Source: Telmatactis stephensoni | Taxonomy: Eukaryota; Cnidaria; Anthozoa; Actiniaria; Isophelliidae | Length of the DNA stretch: 64,000 nucleotides | Reading direction: 5' to 3' | Assembly: GCA_029948255.1 (NCBI GenBank) | Contig: JALIZF010001674.1 | Location: 310,001 to 374,000 of the forward strand | Shown: piece by piece, positions 1 through 10,287 of the stretch | How the letters are laid out: each line of letters begins with the position of its first letter | Numbering within the stretch: position 1 is the stretch's first letter | Translations under genes and position numbers: made by a program | Notes under the pieces: model-generated | Database searches by the model: none | Told to the model about the DNA's origin: nothing | What the model saw: the letters and a program-made list of their open reading frames with translations, nothing else

Positions 1-756
1 TATCAGCTAGAAGGAATTTAGTGTGGTTTTTCCTATGGTTTTGCTTATGTATATTTTTACCCCAATTGTGTATATCAACCCGCTCAATGCGTCAAACTTA
101 CGTTTTGAGGAGTAAGATGTTTTCTATCATATGGACATTTATTGTGATTCCTGTCAACAAAATTAACATTTTTTAAATTAAACTAGGCTTGGGTACGGAT
201 ACTAAAGGGAATATCTTTACTGTCTCAAAATAATTTGATTTTCTACAGTCATAACAAACACCCCAAAATTGAAGATCACTTCTGTCCGATCTAGTTAATG
301 ACCTCAACCAATAAGAAGCGACGACGCTAACTCACTGATGACCCCTGGAACACTGATTCCAAGAATGATTATTATTCACAGTTCTTGATATTTGCATACT
401 TCTTTGTTTGATCATAGTGTCTGTAATGTAATAATACTAAAGCCTATAGTTTCAAGTTAAGTTTCTGTACGTGTGCTGAGTAATAAATACATCATTACTA
501 AAAATCAATGTAGCTCTAGTTTGTTCACTAAAATAGCTTCTACACTGCATTGTTAATAAAGCTGATTTCTTAAACAAACACTTTTACAAAACGAGGTTTG
601 CTTATAACCGCCCGGGTTAACCGTCGTGAAAAAGTTAATCGTATAGTATGATGTAAAAGCAGAAAGACGATAGAATACACAACTCGGTAAAAGAGTAAGA
701 AAATTACCTCTGCACTCACAATAAAATGTAATATATCTCAAATACGTTTATCTCAC
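1..756. other. Duplicated intron sequence after the G0 RING exon
   Basis: No gene is seen here. The segment lies downstream (minus strand) of the first RING exon and is closely repeated at 17159-17870, 38147-39444 and 55950-56808. The window starts exactly where unit 2 starts at 17159, so the left edge cuts a repeat unit. The sequence matches unit 2 better than units 3 and 4. Confidence 0.75.
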
Positions 757-947
757 ACAACACCATCGGTAGTAAGGTACCTTTTTAATGACTCATCCAA
801 GCATTCCTTACAGAACAGATGTCCACATTCGGTCGTCTGCACAGGGTTTGTCAAAACACATTGACAAATAACACAAATAAGGTCCTCGGGAACCTTCTCA
901 ACGAACTCAAAGTCATATCCACAGGGCATTTGAGTGTTTTCAGCCAT
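757..947 (-). CDS. RING exon of a TRAF-like gene (G0) running off the left edge
   Basis: This is the 5' coding exon of a TRAF-family signalling adaptor or E3 ligase. It starts at MAENTQMPCGYDFEFV, a layout typical of TRAF N-termini. An in-frame ATG 45 bases upstream (992) is an alternative start. Zinc ligands seen are C-x2-C (CVIC), C-G-H and C-x2-C (CKEC). The final C-x2-C pair of the RING is not in this exon and must come from a downstream exon. The best donor is GTGAGA just below 757, giving a phase-2 end. The remaining exons lie left of the window. It is nearly identical to the exons at 17871, 39445 and 56809. Confidence 0.75.
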
Positions 948-1116
948 TTGTAAACGAGAAATGTTGCAGAACAGCACTTCCTGTTTTGTCACATCTCGAA
1001 GAGTCGATCGAAGTGGTAGTCCCGGTTACCCATTCCGCTCTCGGTCAAGATGAAAAGACCACATAAATGGTAGATCTGGGAGCGATCTTCTCTCTAGATC
1101 GGGGACGTATTACAAG

Positions 1117-1546
1117 AAACAAAACAAAACAAAACAAAACAAAACAAAACAAAACAAAACAAAACAAAACAAAACAAAACAAAACAAAACAAAACAAAAC
1201 AAAACAAAACAAAACAAAACAAAACAAAACAAAACAAAACAAAACAAAACAAAACAAAACAAAACAAAACAAAACAAAACAAAACAAAACAAAACAAAAC
1301 AAAACAAAACAAAACAAAACAAAACAAAACAAAACAAAACAAAACAAAACAAAACAAAACAAAACAAAACAAAACAAAACAAAACAAAACAAAACAAAAC
1401 AAAACAAAACAAAACAAAACAAAACAAAACAAAACAAAACAAAACAAAACAAAACAAAACAAAACAAAACAAAACAAAACAAAACAAAACAAAACAAAAC
1501 AAAACAAAACAAAACAAAACAAAACAAAACAAAACAAAACAAAACA

Positions 1547-1577
<31 letters not shown>

Positions 1578-1678
1578 CAAAACAAAACAAAACAAAACAA
1601 AACAAAACAAAACAAAACAAAACAAAACAAAACAAAACAAAACAAAACAAAACAAAACAAAACAAAACAAAACAAAAC
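1117..1678. repeat. (AAAAC)n microsatellite, about 112 copies
   Basis: Nearly pure pentanucleotide array with one slip at about 1548. It sits about 170 bp upstream of the RING exon start, in the promoter or 5' untranslated region of G0. Long open frames over it are artefacts of a stop-free repeat. The same site in the other units holds AAACC, AAAAC or AAAC repeats. Confidence 0.97.
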
Positions 1679-2440
1679 CGCACGTGTGCCAGCAAATTGA
1701 GCTTTGTCAACTGACATACGCACACGGGCAGAGGCGATTACCAGAAAAAATAGACGTACCTATATTGTGATTAACGATCTAGTGGAGTTGAAAGCTGAAG
1801 CTACGCTTTTAAACATCTACTCAATGTCTCAAGAATGTAACACTGGACAACTGGTCGAGGATTATTCATTAATATTGAGCAGAGTCGCGAGTTGGTATTG
1901 CCGTCTCGAAAGTAATCGATACACTATTACATTAAATCACTCCACTTCTAATGGCTGAGCTCCTAAAATACTACCAACTTTGTACCGATCTATGAGGAAA
2001 TCTGACCGGGCTGAAATGTCAGCCCGGGCTGAAAATCGTCATGTAATCGGTGCCTTATAGACACAATAAACTCTACCTTGTTTGCCTCATCATTTGACGT
2101 TTGGTTTTTCAAACACATCGGGTTATGGTCGGTGGTCAGGTTTGAAATTCTATTTCCAGACTGTATCATTAGAAACATAGTTCCTCTACTCTTTAAAATC
2201 TTCCATCAGAAACTCATAAGGGAGTTATGTGTTTCTGCTTCCATATCACAAGTTGCTAGAGTGAAAAAACGAAAACTGTCCCTGGTGAAACTAGCTCTAC
2301 AACGAGTGGCACTCATTTTAATTTCCTTGTGCTGTGATGACTGACTTATTCAGGGAAAACCTGACATTGTCGTCAAATGGCCAGGTCAGTATGTTATCAT
2401 ATTCACCATGAAACGTTTTCAGTTCACACTTATAGGTCGA
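1679..2440. other. Duplicated flank upstream of the RING genes
   Basis: No gene recognised. The segment is paralogous to 40098-40760 and, in part, 58330-58720, with small indels. It is the outer 5' flank of the RING-containing genes. Confidence 0.6.
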
Positions 2441-2690
2441 ACGCATAAAAATAAGGCTTCCAAGCATCAGAACTTGGAGCCATATTAATCTTCTTGATTG
2501 GAAGACAAAGGAAAGTTTTATTTCAAACAAAAGAAGTTCTTATTCCGCACACTCTACGATATACAGTTCTTTGTTTCAAGATGCACGAAGTTGGAAAATA
2601 GCGTTACGGCAAAAAGGTCTACTGAAACTGAACTTATCTCTTCGCTCACAACACAATGCGCATTCAAATTGTTTCCGTAATTAGCCAGTA
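2441..2690. repeat. Foldback-element arm plus one satellite monomer remnant
   Basis: Bases 2441-2620 match the element at 60585-60795, where part of the sequence is present in inverted orientation. Bases 2632-2685 resemble the 71-bp satellite (TCTCTTCGCTCACAACAC followed by GCGCATTCAAA). This suggests a mobile segment that once sat inside a satellite array. Confidence 0.5.
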
Positions 2691-3680
2691 ACAAAGCGAG
2701 CAGGGGAATGGGACCAAGTTTCTTAGATACGAGTTAATTCGCAAACAGACTTCATAATAAGAAAGAACACATAAAAATAGATAAGAATTGACAATTTGAT
2801 CATGTTTGAGCATGCAAATGGAAATAGAACTATGATGTTTCAAAATTTTCTTAAAATACAGAGAATGTATGGTTTGGCTGGACGTTTTGGCTGGACACCA
2901 TACATTTCTTTGTAATTTTGCTAGGGTTTGAATGCTCATAACATTGTATCTATTACATCAAACTTCCCCAAACTTGGTCAGCAGGCATGTTGTATGCTAC
3001 TCTTTCATGTGATGAGGTATCTGTTTTCTTTTTTTCAATACCTTCCGATCACTCTTCCGAGATATGGTAATCGCTAGAAATAAACTTTTTAGCTGTACAT
3101 TTCTTTGCAGCATGTCAGCACATCGTCCTATTTTTACTTTGTTTCTCCATGATTCTGCTTTTGACGAGTTTCCATCTGCAGTTGTGTGACAAAAAGTTTC
3201 TTTCCTTTTTGGCATTCTTATGTATATTTAGTTTTAGCAATTACCATATTTCGGAAGAGTGCTCGGAAGGTAATGAAGCGTTCCGTAATTTGCATCAAGT
3301 GTTGGAATGCATGAAAACATGACAAACTAAAACAAAAGAGCTACATCATGCATCAATGAGTTGTCGACCACTGTATCCGGCTGAAAAATATACTGAATTG
3401 AGGCTAATATTTTACAGCCGTAAAATGATTCAATGAATTTGAAAACGCTATATCATATCAACTATTACCCAAACTAAACCATACTAATTTTTAAACAACA
3501 TTTATCGAAGGGATCTTTAAATATTACAGTTTATGTAACAATAGAGCGAAATTTGGGCAACAGAAGCAGATTCAGCACGTCCATATACATGAGTTCGGCC
3601 CACTTTTCTCAATATCAATTAATGTGACTTCTCTCGTCTCTTTCAGTAGCCAAATTTGATATCTTAACAACAATTTGAGA
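2691..3680. other. No feature recognised
   Basis: AT-rich sequence without a convincing gene, RNA or repeat. Short open frames here lack domain features and splice context. Confidence 0.5.
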
Positions 3681-4810
3681 TGAAAAATTAACTTCGATGT
3701 GCTACTTTCTTTTTAATTGTAGGAGATTTAAAAAGTTGTTTTGTTTACGCTCGATTTTCGCAGTTTTCTCATCGATGATATTTCGAAAACGCTCTCTCAG
3801 ACTTTGATTTAATTCGCTAGAGCTAAAGGCAATGATGTTAACTACAAGATCACAAGAGCATTTTTCAAGAATAAGCCTAGAACTCATTAAACTCGAGAAT
3901 TTGGGGCTGGGCTCCCCAAATATTTCTAATGCCTTCACTTCACAGCTACTTTTTAAGTTGTTTAAGCATGTCATGTTTACTTCCATTGAGAATGAAATGG
4001 CCAATCTTATCCCACAATAATTTGTTGTACGTCAGAAAAGAACGATTCAACCTTTAGCCAAACCCCCTCAAGTTTTCAACAGAGACTTTTGGAAGCAAAT
4101 TTAGCTTCTGCACCCTTACAGCCCAAACGTATGACCAGCTATACAGGACCGTAGCTACCATGAAGCAAGTGAGGCAGTTGGGTTAGAAAATAACAAAAAT
4201 AAATTTCAGATATTAATATATATATATTTTAATTTTCTTGATATCGTTTGTGTCGAGAAACGACCACCGCATAAGAAATTCAGAACTTTGACAACTAAGG
4301 ACTTTTAGTAAGGATTAAGTATATTATCTATACTATCTCATATCAGATATGCCTTTTCTCTTTTTTTCGTTGCCAGAATGTGTAAAATTATGCATAACTT
4401 CAATAAAATTAACACAATTTAATACAAAATTTTACGGGGGAGCATGCCACCGAACCCCCTAGTTGCTCCCGCCTTTGGTGGTCGATTGCCTCACTAAACA
4501 TTTTAGTCTGGCTACCGCCCTGCTATAATATATGTATGCACATTCTTTTGAAAGAGCAATCATCCAATCGGCGAGAATTCTCTTGTCTTATCTCTTATCC
4601 AAACTCTAATTGGAGGATGGCGTGTATACGAATACATTATTAACAGTTTTGAGTTTCTTGCTGTAAGTCTGAATCTCTCGGAGAATACAAATAAGGTGAC
4701 GTCATCCCTGGAATTTGCTAAATTTTCTTCAGTTCTAATTTTGCAGTCTTTTTGAGTGAGGTATAGCAAAACGTTCACCATACAGTGCATTTCAGCAATT
4801 TTAGCTAAAT
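3681..4810. repeat. Segment duplicated at 43690-44520
   Basis: The segment is shared by units 1 and 3, including the stretch around TGACCAGCTATACAGGACCG. A minus-strand frame of 100 codons (3702-4004) is not recognised and is not kept open in the duplicate, so I do not call it a gene. Confidence 0.55.
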
Positions 4811-5343
4811 GTTTTGCAATTGGAAATTAAAACTAGTAATAATCAAGGGCGGATCCAAGGAGGGGCAAAGGGGGGGGGGGGGGGGGGGGGGCTGTAGCCT
4901 CCCCTCTGCTTCACCAAAACAAGAAACAAAACAAAGCAAAAGACAACAGCAAATCAAAAGCAAAAGAAAATAAATACATAATTACTGAAACTAATAAAAA
5001 GAATCAACGTGAAGCCGGAAATTTGATTACGATTAAGGGAATACTGTAAATTGAAAAGCGTCCTCGACTAAAAAAACTGCCGATCACTTGGCTCCGATCT
5101 ACACTTGCTACTTGGGAACCTGTGGTGGAGTGTAGCGTCCCAAGTTGTACGCTTTAATTCCACTACCTGTAAAGCCCTGGCTAAACTAGGTGGTAACATG
5201 AAAATGTCCCTGAACTAGCTATGAAAATATTTTGGTGTTTAGCTATAGCTTCGGTGGACACATTAGTCCGCAACATTGTGTCCTAGCTTACCTTTGGCTG
5301 TGCAATTGCGAGCCTACATGGCTAGATTGACTTTAGAGCAATG
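4811..5343. other. Gene-free stretch with a poly-G tract
   Basis: Contains a run of more than 20 G at about 4870-4891, then an A-rich stretch. It is the 3' flank of pseudogene H1. Nothing else is recognised. Confidence 0.5.
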
Positions 5344-6262
5344 TTATTCTAAACTTGTTAGTTCCAGTTTTATGAAAACTGTGCCATTGTCAACATAGCC
5401 TTTTTGAATTTTTTTATCAACCACAAATGAGCAGGATTTTAATCTTAAGAATCCCTGAGGAGCACAAACAGCCTGTGTAATACCTGTAACTGATACGTGC
5501 TTTAAATAATAATGCATTGGATTCCCCTGATCAGACAACATGAACTTGCAAACTTTCGAGAGAAAAGGCCAAGCTAGTTCTATATCATAGCAGATGAAAC
5601 TCATTAGGGGATTTTCAACAAAAATATGAAATTTATATCCACGCTCGTGTGAGTAAAATGGCTGACTTTTCACGTCCAAATTCTTACGATGTGCATCAGC
5701 AGCTTGTCGCCAAAAGTCCTTTATTTCCCACACATAACTGTAACGCCCTTAATCTTATTAACGGGGCATTTAGGGGAATTTATCTGTTTTACTATATCTT
5801 GAATTGTAGGGGGAATAAGCTTCTTCATTTCGTTTACTTGTATCTGAGCGGTTTCTACTGCATGCATATAGGGCATTTGGTCTCTCATTTCATTCATCTG
5901 TTTTGCAGTTTCGTTTTTCATTTCATCCATTTGTTTTTGAGTGTATTCGTTGGTAAAGGTAGCTGCTGCTAGCATTCTGGTCATCTGAACTTGGAAGTAC
6001 TTGCGCATCTCATCTATTTGTTTTGCAGTTTTGTTTTGCATTTTATCCATTTGTTTTTGAGTGCGTTTGTTGGTAAGGATGGCTGCCTTTTGCATTTCGT
6101 CCATTTTAACTTGGAGGTTTTTGGAAATCTCATCTCATATGTTTTGCAGTTTCGTTTTTCATTTCATCCATTTGTTTTTTGAAGGGATACACCTTTTGCG
6201 CATGCTATATCAAGACGATGTCTCACGTGGTTTTCAATATGGTCATCCAAATCTTTTCTCTC
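5344..6262 (-). pseudogene. H1: coiled coil plus MATH/TRAF-domain exon, frameshifted
   Basis: Last exon of a second TRAF-like lineage (H). Read 5' to 3' on the minus strand it begins with a conserved E-R-K-D-L-D-D-H-I-E-N block, then a heptad-rich coiled coil with repeated QKQMDEMKNETAKQM-like units, then I-P-P-T-I-Q-D-I-V-K-Q-I. In intact paralogues this leads to the MATH start R-Y-S-Y-V-W-E-I. Here the reading frame slips at about 5745-5790, and the alternative frame has stops. The MATH half (5344-5733) is otherwise complete, with the PFYSHERGYKF core and an I-K-L-E-L-T end. H1 therefore cannot encode a full protein without frameshifting. Its nearest relative is H3. Confidence 0.75.
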
Positions 6263-6376
6263 TTATATACAAATATATAGTTAAGGTAGATAACTATAAA
6301 AACTAATTAATACTTGCGTATTCTAAATGTGAAAGCATGCTAGAAGCAGTACTACAAATTTCTATTAAAATCTGCA

Positions 6377-7110
6377 ATGTCACCAGGGAAAAGGCTACTT
6401 CTATACCTCTCAGTCCTACATTTGAATAATAATAATAAAAAAAGCGATGCATTACGCAACCTACGGCCAAATGGATGGAAAGAAGAAGGTTGCACCGGTG
6501 GTATCCCCATCACACGATCTCCAATGCCAGCCCTTGATTCGTCTTTGCCAGGAAAGTATCTGCCAATTGATGAAACTCTTTCAACTCCCCAAGCGAGATA
6601 GACAGTGTCCTTCCTAGTGTACAGGCCAAGAAAATGTTTCTTGAAGGAAAGCTGTTCTCTTCTGATGACACGATAGTACGAGAAACATGTTCAAAGCTAT
6701 AAACGTCGACTAAAGTTCTCGAAGAAAATATTTTCAGCATCTTGAATTTCTGGCTTTAAAATCAGAGAAAAGAAAACTTGAGAGAAACACCATTCCAGAT
6801 ATATGCTGGGAGAGCAGAGAAGACGTTGAAAGACTGGCAAATAAGCAATTAACACTATGTTAAGGTATCTGGAAACAAACCGCAATTAATTGAACTAGTA
6901 CTTGTGCATGCCAATGGTTCTGGGACATATCAGCATTATGAAGATACCCTGGAAGAAGATGAAAACACGTCCAGTGAGGATATTTCAAGTGAATCTGAAG
7001 GTGAACCAAGTGATGAAACCAGTTCAGAAGAAGATGGATACGTCGAGCAGAGCTTTAGAGTATTGGTCATCGGAGACGAAGATAATGGCCACGTAGATAT
7101 GTTAAGGTAA
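6377..7110 (+). pseudogene. Unrecognised plus-strand coding remnant, acidic C-terminal part
   Basis: Two overlapping plus-strand open segments (6377-6601 and 6902-7110) are partly conserved in unit 3 (46530-46930). The unit 3 copy is longer in its first part. The second part is rich in Glu, Ser and Asp. The duplicated copy has deletions and stops, so this is probably a decayed gene or transposon fragment. No family is recognised. Conservation of part of the open frame between units is the only support for coding. Confidence 0.3.
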
Positions 7111-7157
7111 TATATATTTCAGTGTGCATTAATTCTTCCCCGTAGCTCGAATATGTG

Positions 7158-7688
7158 TGTTACGAGAGGGACATCGTAAGGAATCGCCTGCTCTGCTAAC
7201 TCGTTTATTAGACTTTGAACAAAAGCTAATTACAAGCTAAGCAAGGGTTGGTACTACAAGGCGGGATAGAGCCAGGCCAACTAGAAAGACTTTCCTTAGT
7301 CGGAGTGGCTGTCAGAAGGAGTTCCTTGCTCGACCACTTTCCTTACTTAGGGCTGTACTTTCCAATTAACACTGAGTCGAATGCCAAACTTGCCTCGCTA
7401 GTTTGTACAAAGACTAAACAGTGTGCGAGTGTAACAAATATCGACAGTCCTTAAATAACAACTAAACTAAATCTAATTTCCTGTTTACATCATGTTTGGA
7501 GCTAAAGTGAAACCGTACGTTGGTCTGTTTGGGTTATAGTGAAAGAGCATGTGTCACACAGGAACTGAAAGCAAATCCTCTGATCAAAACAGTCAAGGCT
7601 ACAACACTAAAAATGCTTAACTAGTAAATTACTCAAAAATACATTGAGGTTAATAAATACATAATTATTGGAAATCTGTAGCGTAACA
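7158..7688. mobile_element. Possible solo LTR or TG...CA insertion, 531 bp
   Basis: The segment is present in unit 1 but absent from unit 3, where CGAATATGTGTG runs directly into the GT repeat (46966-46985). It starts TGTTACG and ends CGTAACA, the TG...CA form of an LTR. The GT-repeat target hides any target duplication, so the class is uncertain. Confidence 0.4.
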
Positions 7689-7965
7689 TGTGTGTGTGTG
7701 TGTGTGTGTGGGTGGGTGGGTGTTGGGGGGGGGGTTGGTAGTTATTTCATCTTAAAAAGGAGGGGCGTAAGAAGTTATTCTACATTTAGTACAGGGAGGG
7801 GTTTAATTTCATCTTTAGGCCTATTTTGCTGATTTTAGAACCCCCCTCCAGATAAATATTGCACGGTCCCTTATACGGCACATATACATAAAAACATATT
7901 TCACTCACAAAAACTGCATGATGAGTACATTACATAATCTTATCATCATATTTACATTTTGAATG
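7689..7965. repeat. GT/GGGT repeat and G-rich tract
   Basis: A short (GT)n grades into (GGGT)n and a G run at about 7689-7735. The paralogue is at 46970-47010. The rest is duplicated flank with no gene. Confidence 0.6.
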
Positions 7966-7966
7966 C

Positions 7967-8096
7967 CTGCTCCAAGCATTCCTTACAGAAAAGATTTCCA
8001 CATTTGGTCTGTACAAAACACATTCAAAACACACTGACAAATACCACAAATAACTAAGTCCTTGGAACCTTCTCAACGAACTCAAAGTCGTACCAT
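7967..8096 (-). pseudogene. H1 RING exon, frameshifted
   Basis: A degenerate copy of the TRAF RING exon. YDFEFVEKVP is readable, then a one-base loss turns the conserved E-D-L-V-I-C-G-I-C segment into a stop-containing frame. Further on, TKCGNLFCKECLEQAF is readable in another frame, with the RING histidine changed (CGN in place of CGH). The MAENTQMPCG start has been deleted. It lies 1.7 kb upstream of the H1 MATH exon and is its likely 5' exon. No zinc-finger exons were found between them. Confidence 0.65.
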
Positions 8097-9444
8097 CTTT
8101 AAACAAGAAATTATGCAGACCAGCACTTCCTGCTCCGTTTCAGATGTGTCCGAAGCTAGGTCCCTTTACCCAGTCCCCTCACGATCAAAATATGACTTCA
8201 TGCGCATAAAAAAGCAGGAAAAAGATCAAGATCGGTCTGCAATAACCTTATATGACATTCGAAGTGTTGTGTCTAGAATGTAAGTTTACTGTTTCAAATA
8301 ATACTCGATTACTAGGTTTTATTACATAGATTTTCCAAAACTGAAAACAACAACAAACAAACACACAGAAAAACATCTTAGCTCAACTTCGATCGTTTCC
8401 AGGCCCTTTTCCTTCATTTTGTGCATGGTTGGTTGTGTGGCTGCTAAATTACTATTACGTATTCTTTCCCCTCTCTTGACTGGACATACGGTAGTTCACA
8501 TCATTATTTATAAGAACAAAGAAATAGAATTTAGGGAAATAAAATCCTGGTTTATTTAGAATATCGATGTTGTCTTGACAACAAATGTTTACTCTAACCT
8601 CATCATGCATAATAATTACATATTTCTCTTAGGGTATTCTGTTTAAAATGAGCTAAAATTTCAGCTTCTATGTCACATGATTTATGAAATTAATGAAAGT
8701 CGTTATGGCAGTGTAAGAAACAAATAGAAAAAATGCAGAATTCAGTTAAGTATCTAGCTTAGCGCACTCTACACGAAAGCCAAGTGAGACTCTTGGACCA
8801 AAATGTATGTAGCAACGTGGGTTCGAGACCAATCGAGCCAAATATTTTCTTTTCTGACTCTCGTAGGGCGTCACTACTCTTGTCAGTGACTGCGACAACT
8901 TGTAGGGCTTATCCGCATAGTTTGTCATTTTCTCTTGTTTTAAACCTCGCGTGAACAACGACTTGGAACACGATCCCCTCTCTCATTGGGTGAAATTGAA
9001 TTATGTGTCTCTTTAGCATCAACGTAGTCGATATAAAGGTATATTACGCGCGCTCTGATTGGTCGAGAACTGTGTGATTACCAGTACACCTACATAGATG
9101 GCGTGACAACAACAGTCACACCACTTGACTTCTTCTCGTGGCGTACTTTTTTGTTCTCACCACGATTGTATCAAATTTAGTATTTTTTAAGATAAATTTT
9201 ATCAAAATTAGTATTTTTTGGGAGATCAAAAACAACATTAAATTTCAAAAACACAAGAAACGCAAGACATATATGTCATACTTAATGCAAGTGTTATATT
9301 TCAAGTACAAATATCCAGACTCCTAAATTCAGTATATCATAAATCTAGTACACTGAACTACATCAAATTTATCTCGGACGGTTAAATCAGCAAAACATAC
9401 TTTTTTGTTTGTTTTATTTTTTATAACTTGAATATAATAAACTG
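8097..9444. other. Triplicated flank between H1 and G1
   Basis: The 5' flank of H1 and 3' flank of G1, repeated at 20267-21580 and 47660-49477. It contains CCAAT-type motifs (CTGATTGG near 9055) and a TAGCTTAGCGC...GGTTCGAGACC pair (8757-8835) that loosely resembles Pol III A and B boxes. No coding exon is seen. Confidence 0.45.
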
Positions 9445-10287
9445 TTATTTTACACATGTCATTTCTAGTTTTATGAAAGCTGATCCATTTGTAACATAGT
9501 TTTCCATGACAGCCTTATCGACAGTAAATGAACACGATATTAATATTTGTTTTGGGGAAGGTACAGGAAAATATTCAGCGGGGCAAGTACCAGACGTTGT
9601 AATCGTTTCAACTGACATGTGCTTCAGTTGATAAGGAATTGGATTCCCATCCAACAAGATGAACGTGCAAGCTTTCGGGGGATAAGGCCAGGGTAGTTGT
9701 TTATCATATTCACCAGACATGATTATCAGTCCTACATCTACATTAACCTGCTTACGTCCCTTAGTAATATGGACTTGTAATTCAAAACAAAATTTATATC
9801 CACGTTCGTGTGAGTAGAATGGATCACTAGTCTTGACTTCCGGGTAAACTAGTGACTTATGAGATGCACGAGCAACTAGTCGCCAAAAGCCCTTCATTTC
9901 CCACACATAACTGTAACGCCCTTCGTCTTCTTCTATCATGAAAGGGGCATTTGGGGGAATCTGTTTTACCATATCTTGAATTGTAGGGGGAATCAGCTTC
10001 TTCATTTCCATCAAGTGTTTCTGGTTATTTTCCACTGTATGCAAAGAGGGGAGTTGTTTTTTCATTTCATCCATTTGTTTTTGAGTGCGTACATTGATAA
10101 GGGCGGCTGCTTTTTGCATCTCATCCATTTTAGCTTGGAAGTCCTTGTACATCTCATCCATCTGTTTTGCAGTTTCATTTTTCGTTTCTTCCATTTGTTT
10201 TTCAAGTGACACAACCTTTTTAACTGCAATATCAAGATGTTGTTTCACGTGGTTTTCAATATGGTCATTTAAATCTTTTCTCTGTAC
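9445..10287 (-). CDS. G1 last exon: coiled coil plus MATH/TRAF domain
   Basis: Begins after acceptor CTTAG with V-Q-R-K-D-L-N-D-H-I-E-N, which continues the last TRAF zinc finger. A heptad-rich coiled coil follows (about residues 15-110; repeated K-Q-M-D-E-M). The MATH domain starts at R-Y-S-Y-V-W-E-M and has PFYSHERGYKF, V-G-L-I-I, G-E-Y-D-K-Q-L-P-W-P, L-L-D-G-N and a final F-I-K-L-E-M-T. An acceptor 6 bp further in (start 10281) is equally possible. Confidence 0.88.
   Translation of the reverse strand, partial: VQRKDLNDHIENHVKQHLDIAVKKVVSLEKQMEETKNETAKQMDEMYKDFQAKMDEMQKAAALINVRTQKQMDEMKKQLPSLHTVENNQKHLMEMKKLIPPTIQDMVKQIPPNAPFMIEEDEGRYSYVWEMKGFWRLVARASHKSLVYPEVKTSDPFYSHERGYKFCFELQVHITKGRKQVNVDVGLIIMSGEYDKQLPWPYPPKACTFILLDGNPIPYQLKHMSVETITTSGTCPAEYFPVPSPKQILISCSFTVDKAVMENYVTNGSAFIKLEMTCVK

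Noticed and set aside
1045..1725. Long open frames of F-V-L-F-C or N-K-T-K-Q repeats (also at 37003-37485 and 39717-40141)
   Set aside because: They are translations of an (AAAAC)n array that happens to have no stop in several frames on both strands. No codon bias, start context or splice support.
3702..4004. 100-codon minus-strand frame
   Set aside because: Not preserved in the duplicated segment at 43690-44000, and no domain recognised.
8757..8835. TAGCTTAGCGC ... GGTTCGAGACC pair as a tRNA gene (also near 20915 and 48500)
   Set aside because: The sequence between the boxes does not fold as a tRNA, and it is repeated only because the unit is duplicated.
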